Assembly (NCBI GenBank): GCA_947252645.1
Contig: CAMXWF010000004.1
Location: 77,565-141,564 of the forward strand
DNA length: 64,000 nt
Reading direction: 5' to 3'
Source of the DNA: an uncultured Bacteroidia bacterium
GTDB lineage: Bacteria > Bacteroidota > Bacteroidia > Bacteroidales > CAJPTX01
Below, in pieces: positions 16,523-26,010 of this stretch. A program made the translations under genes and the position numbers. The number at the start of each line of letters is the position of its first letter. Within the stretch, counting starts at the first letter, position 1. A model generated the notes under the pieces. It made no database searches. It was not told where the DNA came from and saw nothing but the letters and a program-made list of their open reading frames with translations.

Positions 16523-18175
16523 TCATCTTATTTTTTCTCTGGCGGCAGGGCGTTCCGCCTCAGCCGAACTGGGCGGCTGGAGTAGCGAGAGGCCTCTACG
16601 AGCCCAATCTTCAAATAGGGCAACTGCCTGGAGATACTCGGCACTACGGGCATTGAGCACGCAACGAGCTGGGGAATCACCATAGAGCTCCTGGGTAAGC
16701 AGGACTTTAGCTCTGTAGGCCAGCACATCGCGGGCAGCAGAATCCATAGCCATGATAGAATCATCGGCCTTGGCCTGGATACAATATTTGCGCAGTGATT
16801 CCTCCATCTCCGGAGTCCAGCGGAAGGCCTCATCGAACTGCTCAAAGGGCATACTAGGCTTACCATTGGCCCTGAAGTTAGCTTGGTACTCGTGAGCCCA
16901 ACCGTACAGATGCCCCCCGCGCAGGAGGGCTAAAACAGACCGCGGCATGCGGCTGGTGTCCATGGGGACGAGCACATCGGGAAGAATCCCACCACCACCG
17001 AAAACTGGTCGATGCGAATATTGCGTGTAGTAGATAAGCGAATCGGGCATGTCGAGCGTGTCGAGTAGACCATTTGCTCCATGCAGGAAGCGCTGGCGAA
17101 AGGCCTCAACATATTCCTTTCGGTGGCCAAGGACGTAGTGCCGCTGGATACAGCGGCCACTGGGGGTAAAGTAGCGGGCCTTGGTAAGACGCAGAAGCGC
17201 CCCGTTGTAGAGGCCCATTTGCTGCTGCACCAGTCCTTTCCCGCTACTTTGCTGCCCCACGATGACCGCCCGGTCGTTGTCCTGAAGCGCCCCAGCGACA
17301 ATCTCGCTGGAGGAGGCACTGAAAGCATCGATCAGAACAGCCATGGGCAGCTTGCTGTAAGAACCATTGACGTTCGCTGTGTACTCCTGCCGGGGCCAAG
17401 CTCTCCCCTTGGAATAGACTACGAGGGTGCTCTTGGGGAGAAAGAGTGCTGCCACATTGACTGCACTCTCCATGATGCCCCCGGGATTGCCCCGAAGGTC
17501 GAGGATCAGCGCCCGCATACCACAACGCTTGAGGGAATCGAGAGCACTAGAGAGTTCCTGGCACGTAGTAGCCGAGAAATTAGTAAAGCTCACGTAACCT
17601 AGCTCCCTATTGACCATGTAGCTAGCATCAACAGAGCGTAGGGGGATGGAGTCGCGCAGCAAGCGGAAGCGCAGCGTATCGGCCTGGCGGAGGATTGTAA
17701 GGCGCACTGGGGTTCCCTTAGCCCCCCGTATGGCGCCATTGATCGTGTGGAAATTACTTGCGCCCACCACGGATTTGCCATCCACTGCCAGGATTCTATC
17801 CTCACTCAAAAGTCCACCGCGATGGGCAGGTGTACCTCGGATGACGGACATCACGCGCGCCGTATCCTGGTAGAGCCAATACTGGATACCAATACCGTAG
17901 AAGCGTCCCATGAGCTCCTCGTTGGTGCGCTGGGCCTCCCGAGCCGGGATGTAGTTGGAATAGGGGTCGAGCCCTTGGAGTAGGCTAACGATGGACTGCT
18001 CCACGAGGGTGTCGAGCCCCACGGGATCCACGTACTCCTTGTCTATCTGATCGAGCACCTGCAAGAGGGGAAGGGTCTCCAACGAAACGCCCACCTGCAC
18101 CTGCTGCCCACCTGCTGGCCCTGCTAGGAATGCCGAAAGCAGAAGGGGCAGAATCCATACTCTAATACGTGCCAT
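16523..18175 (-). CDS. S41-family C-terminal processing peptidase
   Basis: A secreted Ctp/Prc-type serine protease. The ATG at 18175 gives a clean signal peptide (MARIRVWILPLLLSAFLAG); the upstream GTG at 18208 lies inside guaA. A PDZ domain covers about residues 90-170 (PAHRGGLLSEDRILAVDG). The catalytic core has LDLRGNPGG, a nucleophile Ser in ASSSEIVAGAL and a general-base Lys in SSGKGLVQ, the Ser-Lys dyad of the family. It probably trims C-termini of periplasmic or envelope proteins. It sits 23 bp downstream of guaA. Members of this family are abundant in Bacteroidota, and the substrate is unknown. Confidence 0.92.
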   Translation of the reverse strand: MARIRVWILPLLLSAFLAGPAGGQQVQVGVSLETLPLLQVLDQIDKEYVDPVGLDTLVEQSIVSLLQGLDPYSNYIPAREAQRTNEELMGRFYGIGIQYWLYQDTARVMSVIRGTPAHRGGLLSEDRILAVDGKSVVGASNFHTINGAIRGAKGTPVRLTILRQADTLRFRLLRDSIPLRSVDASYMVNRELGYVSFTNFSATTCQELSSALDSLKRCGMRALILDLRGNPGGIMESAVNVAALFLPKSTLVVYSKGRAWPRQEYTANVNGSYSKLPMAVLIDAFSASSSEIVAGALQDNDRAVIVGQQSSGKGLVQQQMGLYNGALLRLTKARYFTPSGRCIQRHYVLGHRKEYVEAFRQRFLHGANGLLDTLDMPDSLIYYTQYSHRPVFGGGGILPDVLVPMDTSRMPRSVLALLRGGHLYGWAHEYQANFRANGKPSMPFEQFDEAFRWTPEMEESLRKYCIQAKADDSIMAMDSAARDVLAYRAKVLLTQELYGDSPARCVLNARSAEYLQAVALFEDWARRGLSLLQPPSSAEAERPAAREKIR

Positions 18176-18198
18176 AAAGCAGTAAAAGTGGCTAGCGG

Positions 18199-19743
18199 CT
18201 ATTCCCACTCAATGGTTGCGGGGGGCTTGGAGCTCACGTCGAACACGACTCGATTAATGCCCTTGACGTGGTTGATAATTGCGTTGGAAACCTCGGCCAG
18301 AAGGTCGTACGGGAGATGATACCAATCAGCCGTCATGCCATCAACCGAGGTGACCGCCCGCAGGGCCAGAACCTCATCGTAACTACGCTCATCGCCCATC
18401 ACGCCCACCGAGCGCACTGGCAAGAGGATCGCCCCGGCCTGCCAGATCTTACTGTACTCGCCCCAGGCTCGCAGGCAGTCAATAAAAATGGCATCGGCCT
18501 CTTGAAGCTTATGGACGCGCGCCCTGGTCACCTCGCCAAGCACCCTGATGGCCAAGCCAGGCCCCGGGAAAGGATGGCGCCAAAGAATATTGTCGGGCAG
18601 CTTGAGTGCTGACCCCACCTGGCGCACCTCGTCCTTGAAAAGCTCACGCAGCGGCTCCACCAAGCCAAGCCCCATCTGCTCTGGAAGACCGCCCACATTG
18701 TGGTGTGACTTAATCGTGACACTCGCCCCCGGGAGACGGGCCGACTCTATCACATCAGGATAAATCGTCCCCTGTCCCAGCCACTTAATGCCCCGGAGTC
18801 GCTTAGCCACTCGCTCAAATTCCTCTACGAAGAGATGCCCCACGATCTTACGCTTGGCCTCGGGGTCGGTAACGCCCTTAAGCCCCGCGAAAAAATGCTC
18901 GCTGGCATCTACCCCCTCCACCTGTAGCCCGAGTGCCTGGTAGGAAGCCAAGACCGAGCTATATTCGCCCTTACGCAGCAGGCCCGTATCTACAAAGATA
19001 CAGTGGAGTTGCGAGCCTATAGCCCGGTGGAGCAAGAGCGCAGCCACGCTGCTATCCACTCCACCAGACAGCCCGAGCACCACCCCATCACCCCCAACCT
19101 GTTCCCGGAGATGGGCCACTGTACCCGCAATGAAGGCCTCGGGTGACCAATCGCACCGGCAGCCGCAGATATCCACCAAGAAATTGTGGAGGAGCTGCTG
19201 ACCACAGAGCGTGTGGGTCACCTCCGGGTGAAACTGAACCCCGTAGAAGCTCTTATCACCCCAGGCAAACATGGCCACCTGAACCTGCGCAGTAGAGCCA
19301 AGAAGCGACCAGCCGGCAGGTAGCTGGGTGATAGTGTCGCCATGCGACATCCAAACCTGCGCCGACGGCGGGAGCCCCCCCGTGAGGGCACCGTGGCTAG
19401 CCAAGGTGAGGTCGGCCTTACCATATTCCCTTATCTGGCTACGGGTAAGCTGGCCCCCATAGTGGCGCACCATGAGCTGCGCACCGTAGCAAACGCCAAG
19501 CACTGGCACACGACCCTCTACCAAGGTGAAATCAAAACCTGGCGCCGAAGCGTCCAATACGGAGCAAGGGCCACCAGAAAGAATGACCCCACGCACCCCC
19601 GCATCCAGGGGGAGTGTAGCACTGTAGGGCAAAACCTCACAGTAGACCTTCTGCTCTCGGATTCGACGTGCAAGCAGCTGGGTGTATTGTGATCCAAAGT
19701 CAACCACTAAAACTCGCTCTCGCGGCTGCTCTAAAGAGTTCAT
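18199..19743 (-). CDS. guaA: GMP synthase (glutamine-hydrolysing)
   Basis: GuaA converts XMP to GMP using glutamine. The class I glutamine amidotransferase domain comes first (VVDFGSQYTQLLARRIRE; nucleophile Cys in GVCYGAQ), then the ATP-pyrophosphatase domain with the P-loop SGGVDSSVAA, and the dimerisation domain ending in the family-typical PATIEWE. The start was set at the ATG at 19743 (MNSLEQ); an ATG at 19749 is equally possible, and a further upstream start would overlap comF. Length and all active-site motifs look normal. Confidence 0.97.
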   Translation of the reverse strand: MNSLEQPRERVLVVDFGSQYTQLLARRIREQKVYCEVLPYSATLPLDAGVRGVILSGGPCSVLDASAPGFDFTLVEGRVPVLGVCYGAQLMVRHYGGQLTRSQIREYGKADLTLASHGALTGGLPPSAQVWMSHGDTITQLPAGWSLLGSTAQVQVAMFAWGDKSFYGVQFHPEVTHTLCGQQLLHNFLVDICGCRCDWSPEAFIAGTVAHLREQVGGDGVVLGLSGGVDSSVAALLLHRAIGSQLHCIFVDTGLLRKGEYSSVLASYQALGLQVEGVDASEHFFAGLKGVTDPEAKRKIVGHLFVEEFERVAKRLRGIKWLGQGTIYPDVIESARLPGASVTIKSHHNVGGLPEQMGLGLVEPLRELFKDEVRQVGSALKLPDNILWRHPFPGPGLAIRVLGEVTRARVHKLQEADAIFIDCLRAWGEYSKIWQAGAILLPVRSVGVMGDERSYDEVLALRAVTSVDGMTADWYHLPYDLLAEVSNAIINHVKGINRVVFDVSSKPPATIEWE

Positions 19744-19763
19744 GGGCATAATATCTAGTGAAG

Positions 19764-20543
19764 CTAGTAAGAGCATGCTCCCAGGTAGGCAATGCCAGAT
19801 GGCCCGATGGGAGAAGTGGGCTGCGCATCCACATCGGCATCCCCATAATCGCCCAAGAGCCGCAACATGCCCCCACCGAACATACGCATGGTGATGGCCA
19901 CACTGGCCAGGCTAAGCCTTACGCCGGGGATGGCTCGCAAAGCACGGGCACAGTTTCCTATGGTGGCCCCCGTGGTTACAACATCATCCACCAGCAGGAG
20001 ATGCTTGCCATGGGCCCTTTCGGGATGCCAAAGGGAGAACACATTGCTCATATTATTCAGACGGCGTGCGAGGTCAGGCATATGGGTTTGTGTGGTGGTA
20101 AAGCGGTTGCGCCGCAGCACGTGGAGCACCGGGAGTCCCAACTCCTTGGCCATACCACGGGCAATGAGCTGGGACTGGTTGTAACCCCTAATAAGCTGTT
20201 TGCGCCAATGAAGAGGCACTGGGACAATGGCATCGAAGGCTGGCCGCTGGTCAGCCGAGGCCACATAGCGCCCCAAGAGATGCCCGAGCGAAAGGCCGTT
20301 GCGTAAATACCCGTGGTACTTCAGATCTATGATGGCCTGATGAAGCATGCTGCGCTCCTGGAAAATCTGTAGCGAATAGGCAAAATCTATGGGCGCAAAC
20401 ACCCGCAGGGCCTTGAGTAGCACGGTAGACTGCACATGGTTGAGCTGCGTGTAGCGCTGCCGCAGGAGGCAATGCGGACACAAGCCATCTCCTTCCCGCA
20501 CGTACCGAGCACCACACCAACCGCACTGGGTCACCTGCTGCAT
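19764..20543 (-). CDS. comF: ComF-family phosphoribosyltransferase-like protein
   Basis: The protein starts with a zinc-ribbon (CGWC and CPHC pairs, residues 8-25) and has a C-terminal type I phosphoribosyltransferase fold with the PRPP-binding loop LLLVDDVVTTGATI. This is the ComF/GntX architecture; ComF is needed for the passage of single-stranded DNA into the cytosol during natural transformation. Signature stretches are DAIVPVPLHWRK and RGYNQSQLIARG. It lies just upstream of guaA on the same strand. A competence role is inferred from the family only. Confidence 0.9.
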   Translation of the reverse strand: MQQVTQCGWCGARYVREGDGLCPHCLLRQRYTQLNHVQSTVLLKALRVFAPIDFAYSLQIFQERSMLHQAIIDLKYHGYLRNGLSLGHLLGRYVASADQRPAFDAIVPVPLHWRKQLIRGYNQSQLIARGMAKELGLPVLHVLRRNRFTTTQTHMPDLARRLNNMSNVFSLWHPERAHGKHLLLVDDVVTTGATIGNCARALRAIPGVRLSLASVAITMRMFGGGMLRLLGDYGDADVDAQPTSPIGPSGIAYLGACSY

Positions 20544-20588
20544 AACCTATCACTGCCCGAGCTAAGACCTTGCGATAAAACGAGGCGA

Positions 20589-21347
20589 TCAGCTATTCTC
20601 TTTTCCTAGCACCCTGCGCAGGGTGAGCTTAGTGTACTGGGGAAAGTCCCTCTCCTGTATCCAGGCGTAGTAGCCTGGATTGGTGGCGTGGACATCCTTT
20701 ACGCGCTGCCCCTTGTACTTGCCAAAATTGTAGACCGCCTCGCCCTGGGCATCGTAGAGCAGCATGCCCGCAAGATCAGCGGTTTGGCGAACGTGGCTAT
20801 ACTCCGCAAGCTTCTCCACCGAGGATGGGAGATCGTGGTACATTCTGAGCTGCCCCTGGAGAACCGCCATGGTGGCCTTGGAGTCACCCAAAGCCGAGTG
20901 GGCATCCTCCACCTCCCCGTGGCAGTAATAGGCCATGGCCCCTGCCAGCGTGCGCGGCATACGCGCCAGGAAGATATTCATGACGTCGATGCAGTGGTAG
21001 TCGTCCACATTGAAGCTGCGCCCCGCGCGGAGCAGCTCCTCGGCCAACAGGGGAATATCAAAGCGGAGGCAATTGTACCCCGCGAGGTCGCAACCCCGCA
21101 TGAGCTCCAGCACCTGGTCGGCAATGTCAGCAAAACGAGGGGCTTGCGCCACGTCCTCATCGTAGATATGGTGTACCTCCGAAACGTGCGCTGGGATGGG
21201 AATCCCAGGATTAACCCTCGTCTCGAACTCCTCGGTGTGCCCATCGGGAAACCACTTGAGAAAAGCGATCTCCACGATACGATCCGAGCCCACATCGAGC
21301 CCCGTGGTCTCCAGATCGAAAAAAAGCAACGGTCGGCTAAGGCGCAT
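20589..21347 (-). CDS. DnaQ-like 3'-5' exonuclease
   Basis: A DEDDh exonuclease of the DnaQ/epsilon type. ExoI is FFDLETTG (Asp and Glu metal ligands), ExoII is in YNCLRFDIPLL, and ExoIII is EDAHSALGDSKA (His and Asp). After residue 190 there is a short C-terminal region (FGKYKGQRVKD) seen in many Bacteroidota exonucleases of this kind. The stop lies upstream of comF, and the start is 2 bp from the dnaN stop, so it is probably co-transcribed with dnaN. Proofreading for DNA polymerase III is plausible from this linkage but not proven; related proteins also act in repair. Confidence 0.9.
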   Translation of the reverse strand: MRLSRPLLFFDLETTGLDVGSDRIVEIAFLKWFPDGHTEEFETRVNPGIPIPAHVSEVHHIYDEDVAQAPRFADIADQVLELMRGCDLAGYNCLRFDIPLLAEELLRAGRSFNVDDYHCIDVMNIFLARMPRTLAGAMAYYCHGEVEDAHSALGDSKATMAVLQGQLRMYHDLPSSVEKLAEYSHVRQTADLAGMLLYDAQGEAVYNFGKYKGQRVKDVHATNPGYYAWIQERDFPQYTKLTLRRVLGKENS

Positions 21348-21349
21348 GG

Positions 21350-22519
21350 CTATTCGATGGACGAGGTAAAGTCCGAGGTACTCACCTGATTGAGGGCAAC
21401 CAACACCTTGTAGGATACGTGCTCATCCTCCGGCTCGCTCGGCTCAAAAACCACCTGATTGACCTCGGGAGAAAAGCGCACCACCGTGAACTCCGAGTAG
21501 ATCGTGCTGACCACCTCGGCCACCTTCTCGGCATTCATATAGATCGAACGCTCCTGCCCATCGTAGGTGCACTCCATGCTCTGCCGGGCAGAACTATTGT
21601 AGAAATCGTTATCCGCCGACATGGTCAGCCTGTTATCCTTGACTTCCAGACCAACCAAGTGGTGCACACCCTGGGAAAAAGGCACCACCTGCCGGAAGGC
21701 ATTGAGGAGCAGTCCCGTATCCACCTTCAGCACATCGGGGAACTCCGGCTTGAGTAGCATCTCGTAGGACGGGAAATGGTCCTCCATGAGCTGGCAGACG
21801 AACTGGAGGGTCGGGGTGTTGATGAGAAGCTTGCTATCATCAAACTGTAGCTGCACCGCATCATCGTCAGTAGGGATAATGCTCTGGATCGTTTGCGCAG
21901 CCTTGTAGGATATGAACATGATGTGCGGCTGCTCGGTGGTATACTCCGACAGCGTGTAGAGCGGGAGACGGAAGGCATCGGTGGTCACAAAGCGCATCCC
22001 CTCCGCGCACACCTCTATCCGCACGCCCTTATTTTCAGCCCCCATTCCTTCGCCTTGACTGGCTGCGTAGAGCGTGTGGTTGATGCCCGACACAAACATG
22101 TCGCCAGGCATAGTCAGCTCGGCCTGGGATTCGGCATCGAGCTCGGGGAACTCGGGGAATAAAGACACCGACTCATACTGGAGGGCGAAATCTCCCACCT
22201 TTACCCCCTGATCGAAGGAAGCCCTCACTTGCCGATGCTCCTCATCGAGCGAGAATTCAAGCGGAATGTCGGGATAGGCCTTAAGCGCATCTATCAGGAG
22301 CTTCGCGGGAACGCAAGCCACCCCCTCCTCGAGAATCGAGGGCAGCTCGAAGCAGGTGCTTATCGTCATCTCCTCGTCGGCAGCAGTCAGATGGAGCTGG
22401 CCTCCTTCTGCTCTGAAAAGAATGCAGCTGAGAATAGACCCAGTGCCCTTCTGGGCAACTGCCCGATTGCAGACCGAGAGGTGCTTCAGGAGCACGCTGC
22501 TGGAAACCGTAAATTTCAT
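21350..22519 (-). CDS. dnaN: DNA polymerase III beta sliding clamp
   Basis: The 389-residue beta clamp encircles DNA and tethers polymerase III. The N-terminal MKFTVSSSVLLKHLSVCNRA and ADNDFYNSS-type segments of the three-domain fold are recognisable, along with DAFRLPLY, the usual central-domain signature. The length is normal. The gene is not next to dnaA, which is common in this phylum; instead it is followed by a DnaQ-like exonuclease. On the minus strand upstream, TACCTTTG (22579-22586) matches the -7 promoter consensus and lies 60 bp before the start codon. Confidence 0.96.
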   Translation of the reverse strand: MKFTVSSSVLLKHLSVCNRAVAQKGTGSILSCILFRAEGGQLHLTAADEEMTISTCFELPSILEEGVACVPAKLLIDALKAYPDIPLEFSLDEEHRQVRASFDQGVKVGDFALQYESVSLFPEFPELDAESQAELTMPGDMFVSGINHTLYAASQGEGMGAENKGVRIEVCAEGMRFVTTDAFRLPLYTLSEYTTEQPHIMFISYKAAQTIQSIIPTDDDAVQLQFDDSKLLINTPTLQFVCQLMEDHFPSYEMLLKPEFPDVLKVDTGLLLNAFRQVVPFSQGVHHLVGLEVKDNRLTMSADNDFYNSSARQSMECTYDGQERSIYMNAEKVAEVVSTIYSEFTVVRFSPEVNQVVFEPSEPEDEHVSYKVLVALNQVSTSDFTSSIE

Positions 22520-22685
22520 AAAGTATTGGCCTTTTAGCGCAGCCTACCCGCCGTCACGGGGCATACCGCTACAGGGGGCAAAGGTACGCTTTTACGGCTA
22601 AATTCCAGGAGAGGCTACGCGAAGGGGCTCTCCAGCGCAAATGGCAAAATGCATACATTCGCGGCGGTTTAAAGCACAGTGCCCT

Positions 22686-23135
22686 ATGATTCAACGCATG
22701 CAGTCCCTCTACTGGCTCCTGGCGGCAGCCGCCACCATAGCCGCTTGCTTTTTACCCTACGCCAGCCTTTACCCTGCGCCCACCGAGGTGCATCTCACCC
22801 CCATGGGAATATCTGGGGGTGAGGGGGCGAACCAAGGAACGCTGCCCGTGCTGTTCCTACTGGCCGTGGCGGCTGTAGCGCAGGTTGTGGCCATCTTCCT
22901 TTACAAAAAGCGCCCTTGGCAGCTACGGCTGTCGATATGGGCCATCGTTGTGCTGGTAGGCACCGTAGGCGTGGAGGTATGCTACGCCTTTGCCACGGGA
23001 ATACGGCTAGAGATCAATTGGCACATCCAATTTGCCATGGCACTCCCCCTCATAGGGGCCGTGTTGACCTACCTCGCGCTGCACGCGGTGCGCAGGGATC
23101 AAGCCTACCTGCGGCGGATGAGCCGGCTGCGCTAG
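22686..23135 (+). CDS. DUF4293-family integral membrane protein
   Basis: A 149-residue protein with four predicted membrane helices, starting at ATG 22686 (MIQRMQSLYWLLAA), which matches the conserved start of the DUF4293 family found in Bacteroidota. The C-terminal basic segment (RRDQAYLRRMSRLR) is also typical of the family. An in-frame ATG at 22641 would add 15 basic residues not seen in family members. Its function is unknown. The stop overlaps the convergent chemoreceptor stop by 4 bp, so the two genes run into each other tail to tail. Confidence 0.85.
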   Translation: MIQRMQSLYWLLAAAATIAACFLPYASLYPAPTEVHLTPMGISGGEGANQGTLPVLFLLAVAAVAQVVAIFLYKKRPWQLRLSIWAIVVLVGTVGVEVCYAFATGIRLEINWHIQFAMALPLIGAVLTYLALHAVRRDQAYLRRMSRLR

Positions 23136-24910
23136 GCCTCGGGGCCCTGCACAGCATGGAAGAAGGCCAAAAGATCGGTCAGGCGGTGCGCATCGTCTTT
23201 TAGCTCTACGGCGCTGGCCTCCATTTGCTGGCTGGCGGCCGCATTCTGCTGTGCCAGCTCATTGAGCTGCTGAACTGAATGGCTCACCACCTGCGTCCCT
23301 TCCTGCTGCTCCTTCGCCGAAACCACCAATTGCTGCGTCTGCTCCGCGGAGCGCTTCATAGCGGGCACCAATTCAGACAAGTCATTAGCCGCCACTTGGA
23401 AAGCCGCCGCCACCGCTTGCGCCGAGACCACGATGCGCTTCGAGGAGAGCTGGCTAGCCCCAGCCAACTTCCTCACCTCACCAGCCACCACGGCAAAGCC
23501 GCGCCCCGCCGCGCCGGCCCTTGCGGCCTCCACGGCAGCATTGAGCGCCAAAATCTCGGTCTGCTCCGCCACCTCCTTCACCATGCCCACTTCGCCCCGG
23601 ATCTGCTCCACCGTAACGCCGTTTTGCCTTGTGCTCTCCACGAGCTTCTGGAGCTGCTCCATGGCCCCTTGGAAGACCTGCGCCGCCTTGAAAGCCCCCG
23701 CAGATGCCTCGGCTATCCGGGTCGAGATTTGCGCCATGGTAGAGGTGGCCAAATCGAGGCTGCTGGCCTGCTGCGATGCCCCACTAGCTATAACGTGCGC
23801 CGACTGGGTCAGCTGGTCGCTGGCCTCTGCCAGATGGAGCGCCACGCTGCGGCTCTCCCCTATCATCTGCACGAGGCGATCGACTAGCTGCAGGAGACAA
23901 CGCCCCATATCGCCCACCTCGTCGCGACGTTGCGCAAGCAGCACGCAGGTCTCCGCCATGCCGATATCTCCCGACGACATGCGCGTTAAGGCCCCCGAAA
24001 AGGTCTTGAGCGGCATGGCGATACTGCGCGCCGTGAAGCCCGAAATGACCCACCAGAAAAGAACAATGATCAGCAAGGCCACGGCAAAGGAAACTAAGAC
24101 GTTTCGACGCAAATCGAAAAGAAACGCCTTGTGCAAAAGAATCGTCTGGTTGACTGAAGTAGAGACGTTATCGAGGAGCTGCGTGACATGTTGGCGGGCC
24201 ACCAAGAAAGTATCGAGCTGCTGGCCTGTGGACTCTATGCCCTCCACGAAGCCCACCAACATGGCCCGGAGGGTGTCATCGGTACGGGCAGCCGGGCGCT
24301 GCTGCGCCTGGGCTATGAGCGTCTGCGCGCGCTGCATGGCTTCGCTTGCCGTGTTCTCCTCCCAAAAGGCCGTGCTGAAGAGCATAGTGCCCTCCAGGAG
24401 ACCGTAGGCCATTGCGCCGTCAGATTGCAGCAACGGATGGCGCTGGGTATAACGGGCCAGCTGGCCCCCAAAATCGTATAGGGAAGTAAACTGGATCTTA
24501 AAGAAAAGCTGGGCATCAAAGAACTGCTGGAGGGGCGTTTTCAGATCGCTGAGCCGATGGCTCAGATCCTGGTAGCCGAGTACGGTCTCCTCCCGGGCCT
24601 CGGGCAGCAGCGTGCTATCGAGCAGCGTGACCACCGTGCGCAAGGCCCCTTGCGCCGTATCGGCCAAAACCTGCAACTGCGAGAGGTCCGCCGTACTCTT
24701 GAAAAGCGCTGCTCGCACCGAGCCCAAGGGTCGCACCAACTCATTGACATCGGCCATGGCGCGGCCATAAATCACCAGCTTGTTGACGCTGTAAAGGGCC
24801 ACGCCCAGCAGCAGCAGCAGCAGCAGTAGGCAGATGGAGTTATTGATGAAGAGCTTCTTTCGTATCGATGAATCAGAGAACTTCTGTCGCAGTCCAAACA
24901 GCGTTAGCAT
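23132..24910 (-). CDS. Methyl-accepting chemotaxis-type transducer (MCP 1)
   Basis: A 592-residue receptor. TM1 is at about residues 21-43 and contains a run of leucines encoded by seven CTG repeats. A periplasmic helical sensor region of about 225 residues follows, then TM2 at about 270-292, HAMP, and the MCP signalling coiled coil. The hairpin tip reads QTEILALNAAVEAARAG, where the usual Asn is Glu, and the following Glu is Ala. The start is ATG 24910; upstream in-frame codons do not resemble MCP sequence. TACCTTCG on the minus strand (25024-25031) may be its -7 element. No CheA, CheW or methylation enzymes are nearby. The ligand is unknown. Confidence 0.9.
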   Translation of the reverse strand: MLTLFGLRQKFSDSSIRKKLFINNSICLLLLLLLLGVALYSVNKLVIYGRAMADVNELVRPLGSVRAALFKSTADLSQLQVLADTAQGALRTVVTLLDSTLLPEAREETVLGYQDLSHRLSDLKTPLQQFFDAQLFFKIQFTSLYDFGGQLARYTQRHPLLQSDGAMAYGLLEGTMLFSTAFWEENTASEAMQRAQTLIAQAQQRPAARTDDTLRAMLVGFVEGIESTGQQLDTFLVARQHVTQLLDNVSTSVNQTILLHKAFLFDLRRNVLVSFAVALLIIVLFWWVISGFTARSIAMPLKTFSGALTRMSSGDIGMAETCVLLAQRRDEVGDMGRCLLQLVDRLVQMIGESRSVALHLAEASDQLTQSAHVIASGASQQASSLDLATSTMAQISTRIAEASAGAFKAAQVFQGAMEQLQKLVESTRQNGVTVEQIRGEVGMVKEVAEQTEILALNAAVEAARAGAAGRGFAVVAGEVRKLAGASQLSSKRIVVSAQAVAAAFQVAANDLSELVPAMKRSAEQTQQLVVSAKEQQEGTQVVSHSVQQLNELAQQNAAASQQMEASAVELKDDAHRLTDLLAFFHAVQGPEA

Positions 24911-25102
24911 ACTCGCGGCCCTCCCAGCATTGTCGGCCTCGCCGCCGCCAGATAAACACTGCACCCCGCGCAGCACGTGATCACAACGGAGAACGGCAGA
25001 GGCACCTTGCGCTTCGACTGTCGCGAAGGTAGTGAGAAAACGATTGCATGCACTAGCCAAATTTTGGGAGGCACCGCCTGCGCACCAAGGCACCACCCGC
25101 AA

Positions 25103-25969
25103 TCAGATCTCCACGAAGGAGCAAAGCTCATACGCTGGGATGCGCTGCCCCTGCATGGTGAAATAGTCCTCCAGGCGCGCGGCTAGACTGCGGGCATCGC
25201 CCGAAGAGTAGAGGGCAAGGTGGCCCAACTTAGATGCCGACAGGGGGCGCGAACCCAAGGGGGCAGTAGTCGCAACGCTAGGTAGCACGCGGAGTGCTTG
25301 CCGTGCGACGGCGGGCGCCGGATTGATGAGTTCCACTTGGGGTTGCAGGAGCTCACGAAACGTCGTGGCCAGGAAGGGGTAATGCGTGCACCCAAGCACC
25401 AGGCGATCCACATTGGCCTCGGCCATGGTATCGGTAATTGTCTGGAGATGGGCTCGCACCGCCGGCTCGGCATACAGCCCATGCTCCACGAACTCTACAA
25501 GGCGGTCGTCAGCAATGTGCACAATCTTCACCCGTGCCGCATAGCGCACCACCGCCCGCTGGAAGAGCTGCCCTGCAAAGGTGCCCCGCGTGGCCAGCAC
25601 CCCTATCACCCCGGTAGCCGTGGTGAGAGCCGCGGGCTTGACGGCCGGCTCCATGCCCACAAACGGTACGCCAGTATAGCGGAGCCGCAAGTAGGCTATG
25701 GCCGATGCCGTGGCCGTATTGCAGGCCACCACCACGAGCTGGCAGCCCTGCGCCAGTAGAAAGCGCACAACCAGCTCAACGCGCCCACGCACCTCCTTGG
25801 GCGGCCTAGGGCCATAGGGACACCACGCGGCGTCAGCAAAATACACGTAGTCGGCCTGGGGCAGCAGAGCGTAGAGCGGCGAGAGCACCGTCACGCCCCC
25901 CACGCCTGAATCGAACACGCCTATCCGCACAGCAGACACCAAACAGGAAACGGCCTCCCTGCCTGCCAC
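25103..25969 (-). CDS. murI: Glutamate racemase
   Basis: MurI supplies D-glutamate for peptidoglycan. The two catalytic cysteine motifs are intact: VACNTATA near residue 80 and GCTHYPF near residue 195, and the protein opens with IGVFDSGVGG. No ATG is available at the N-terminus; GTG codons at 25969, 25939 and 25930 are possible, and the last two would give an N-terminus closer to the usual one. The gene lies 41 bp downstream of an ompH gene on the same strand, an arrangement (bamA-ompH-ompH-murI) that is common in Bacteroidales and favours one operon for envelope biogenesis. Confidence 0.94.
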   Translation of the reverse strand: MAGREAVSCLVSAVRIGVFDSGVGGVTVLSPLYALLPQADYVYFADAAWCPYGPRPPKEVRGRVELVVRFLLAQGCQLVVVACNTATASAIAYLRLRYTGVPFVGMEPAVKPAALTTATGVIGVLATRGTFAGQLFQRAVVRYAARVKIVHIADDRLVEFVEHGLYAEPAVRAHLQTITDTMAEANVDRLVLGCTHYPFLATTFRELLQPQVELINPAPAVARQALRVLPSVATTAPLGSRPLSASKLGHLALYSSGDARSLAARLEDYFTMQGQRIPAYELCSFVEI

Positions 25970-26010
25970 AGCCCAGGGAAACCGTCAGGGAATCAGAGGG
26001 AAAAGGGAAG

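Noticed and set aside
24911..25102. 64-residue N-terminal extension of MCP 1
   Set aside because: It has no similarity to receptor N-termini, contains a promoter-like element, and an ATG at 24910 precedes a normal transmembrane start.
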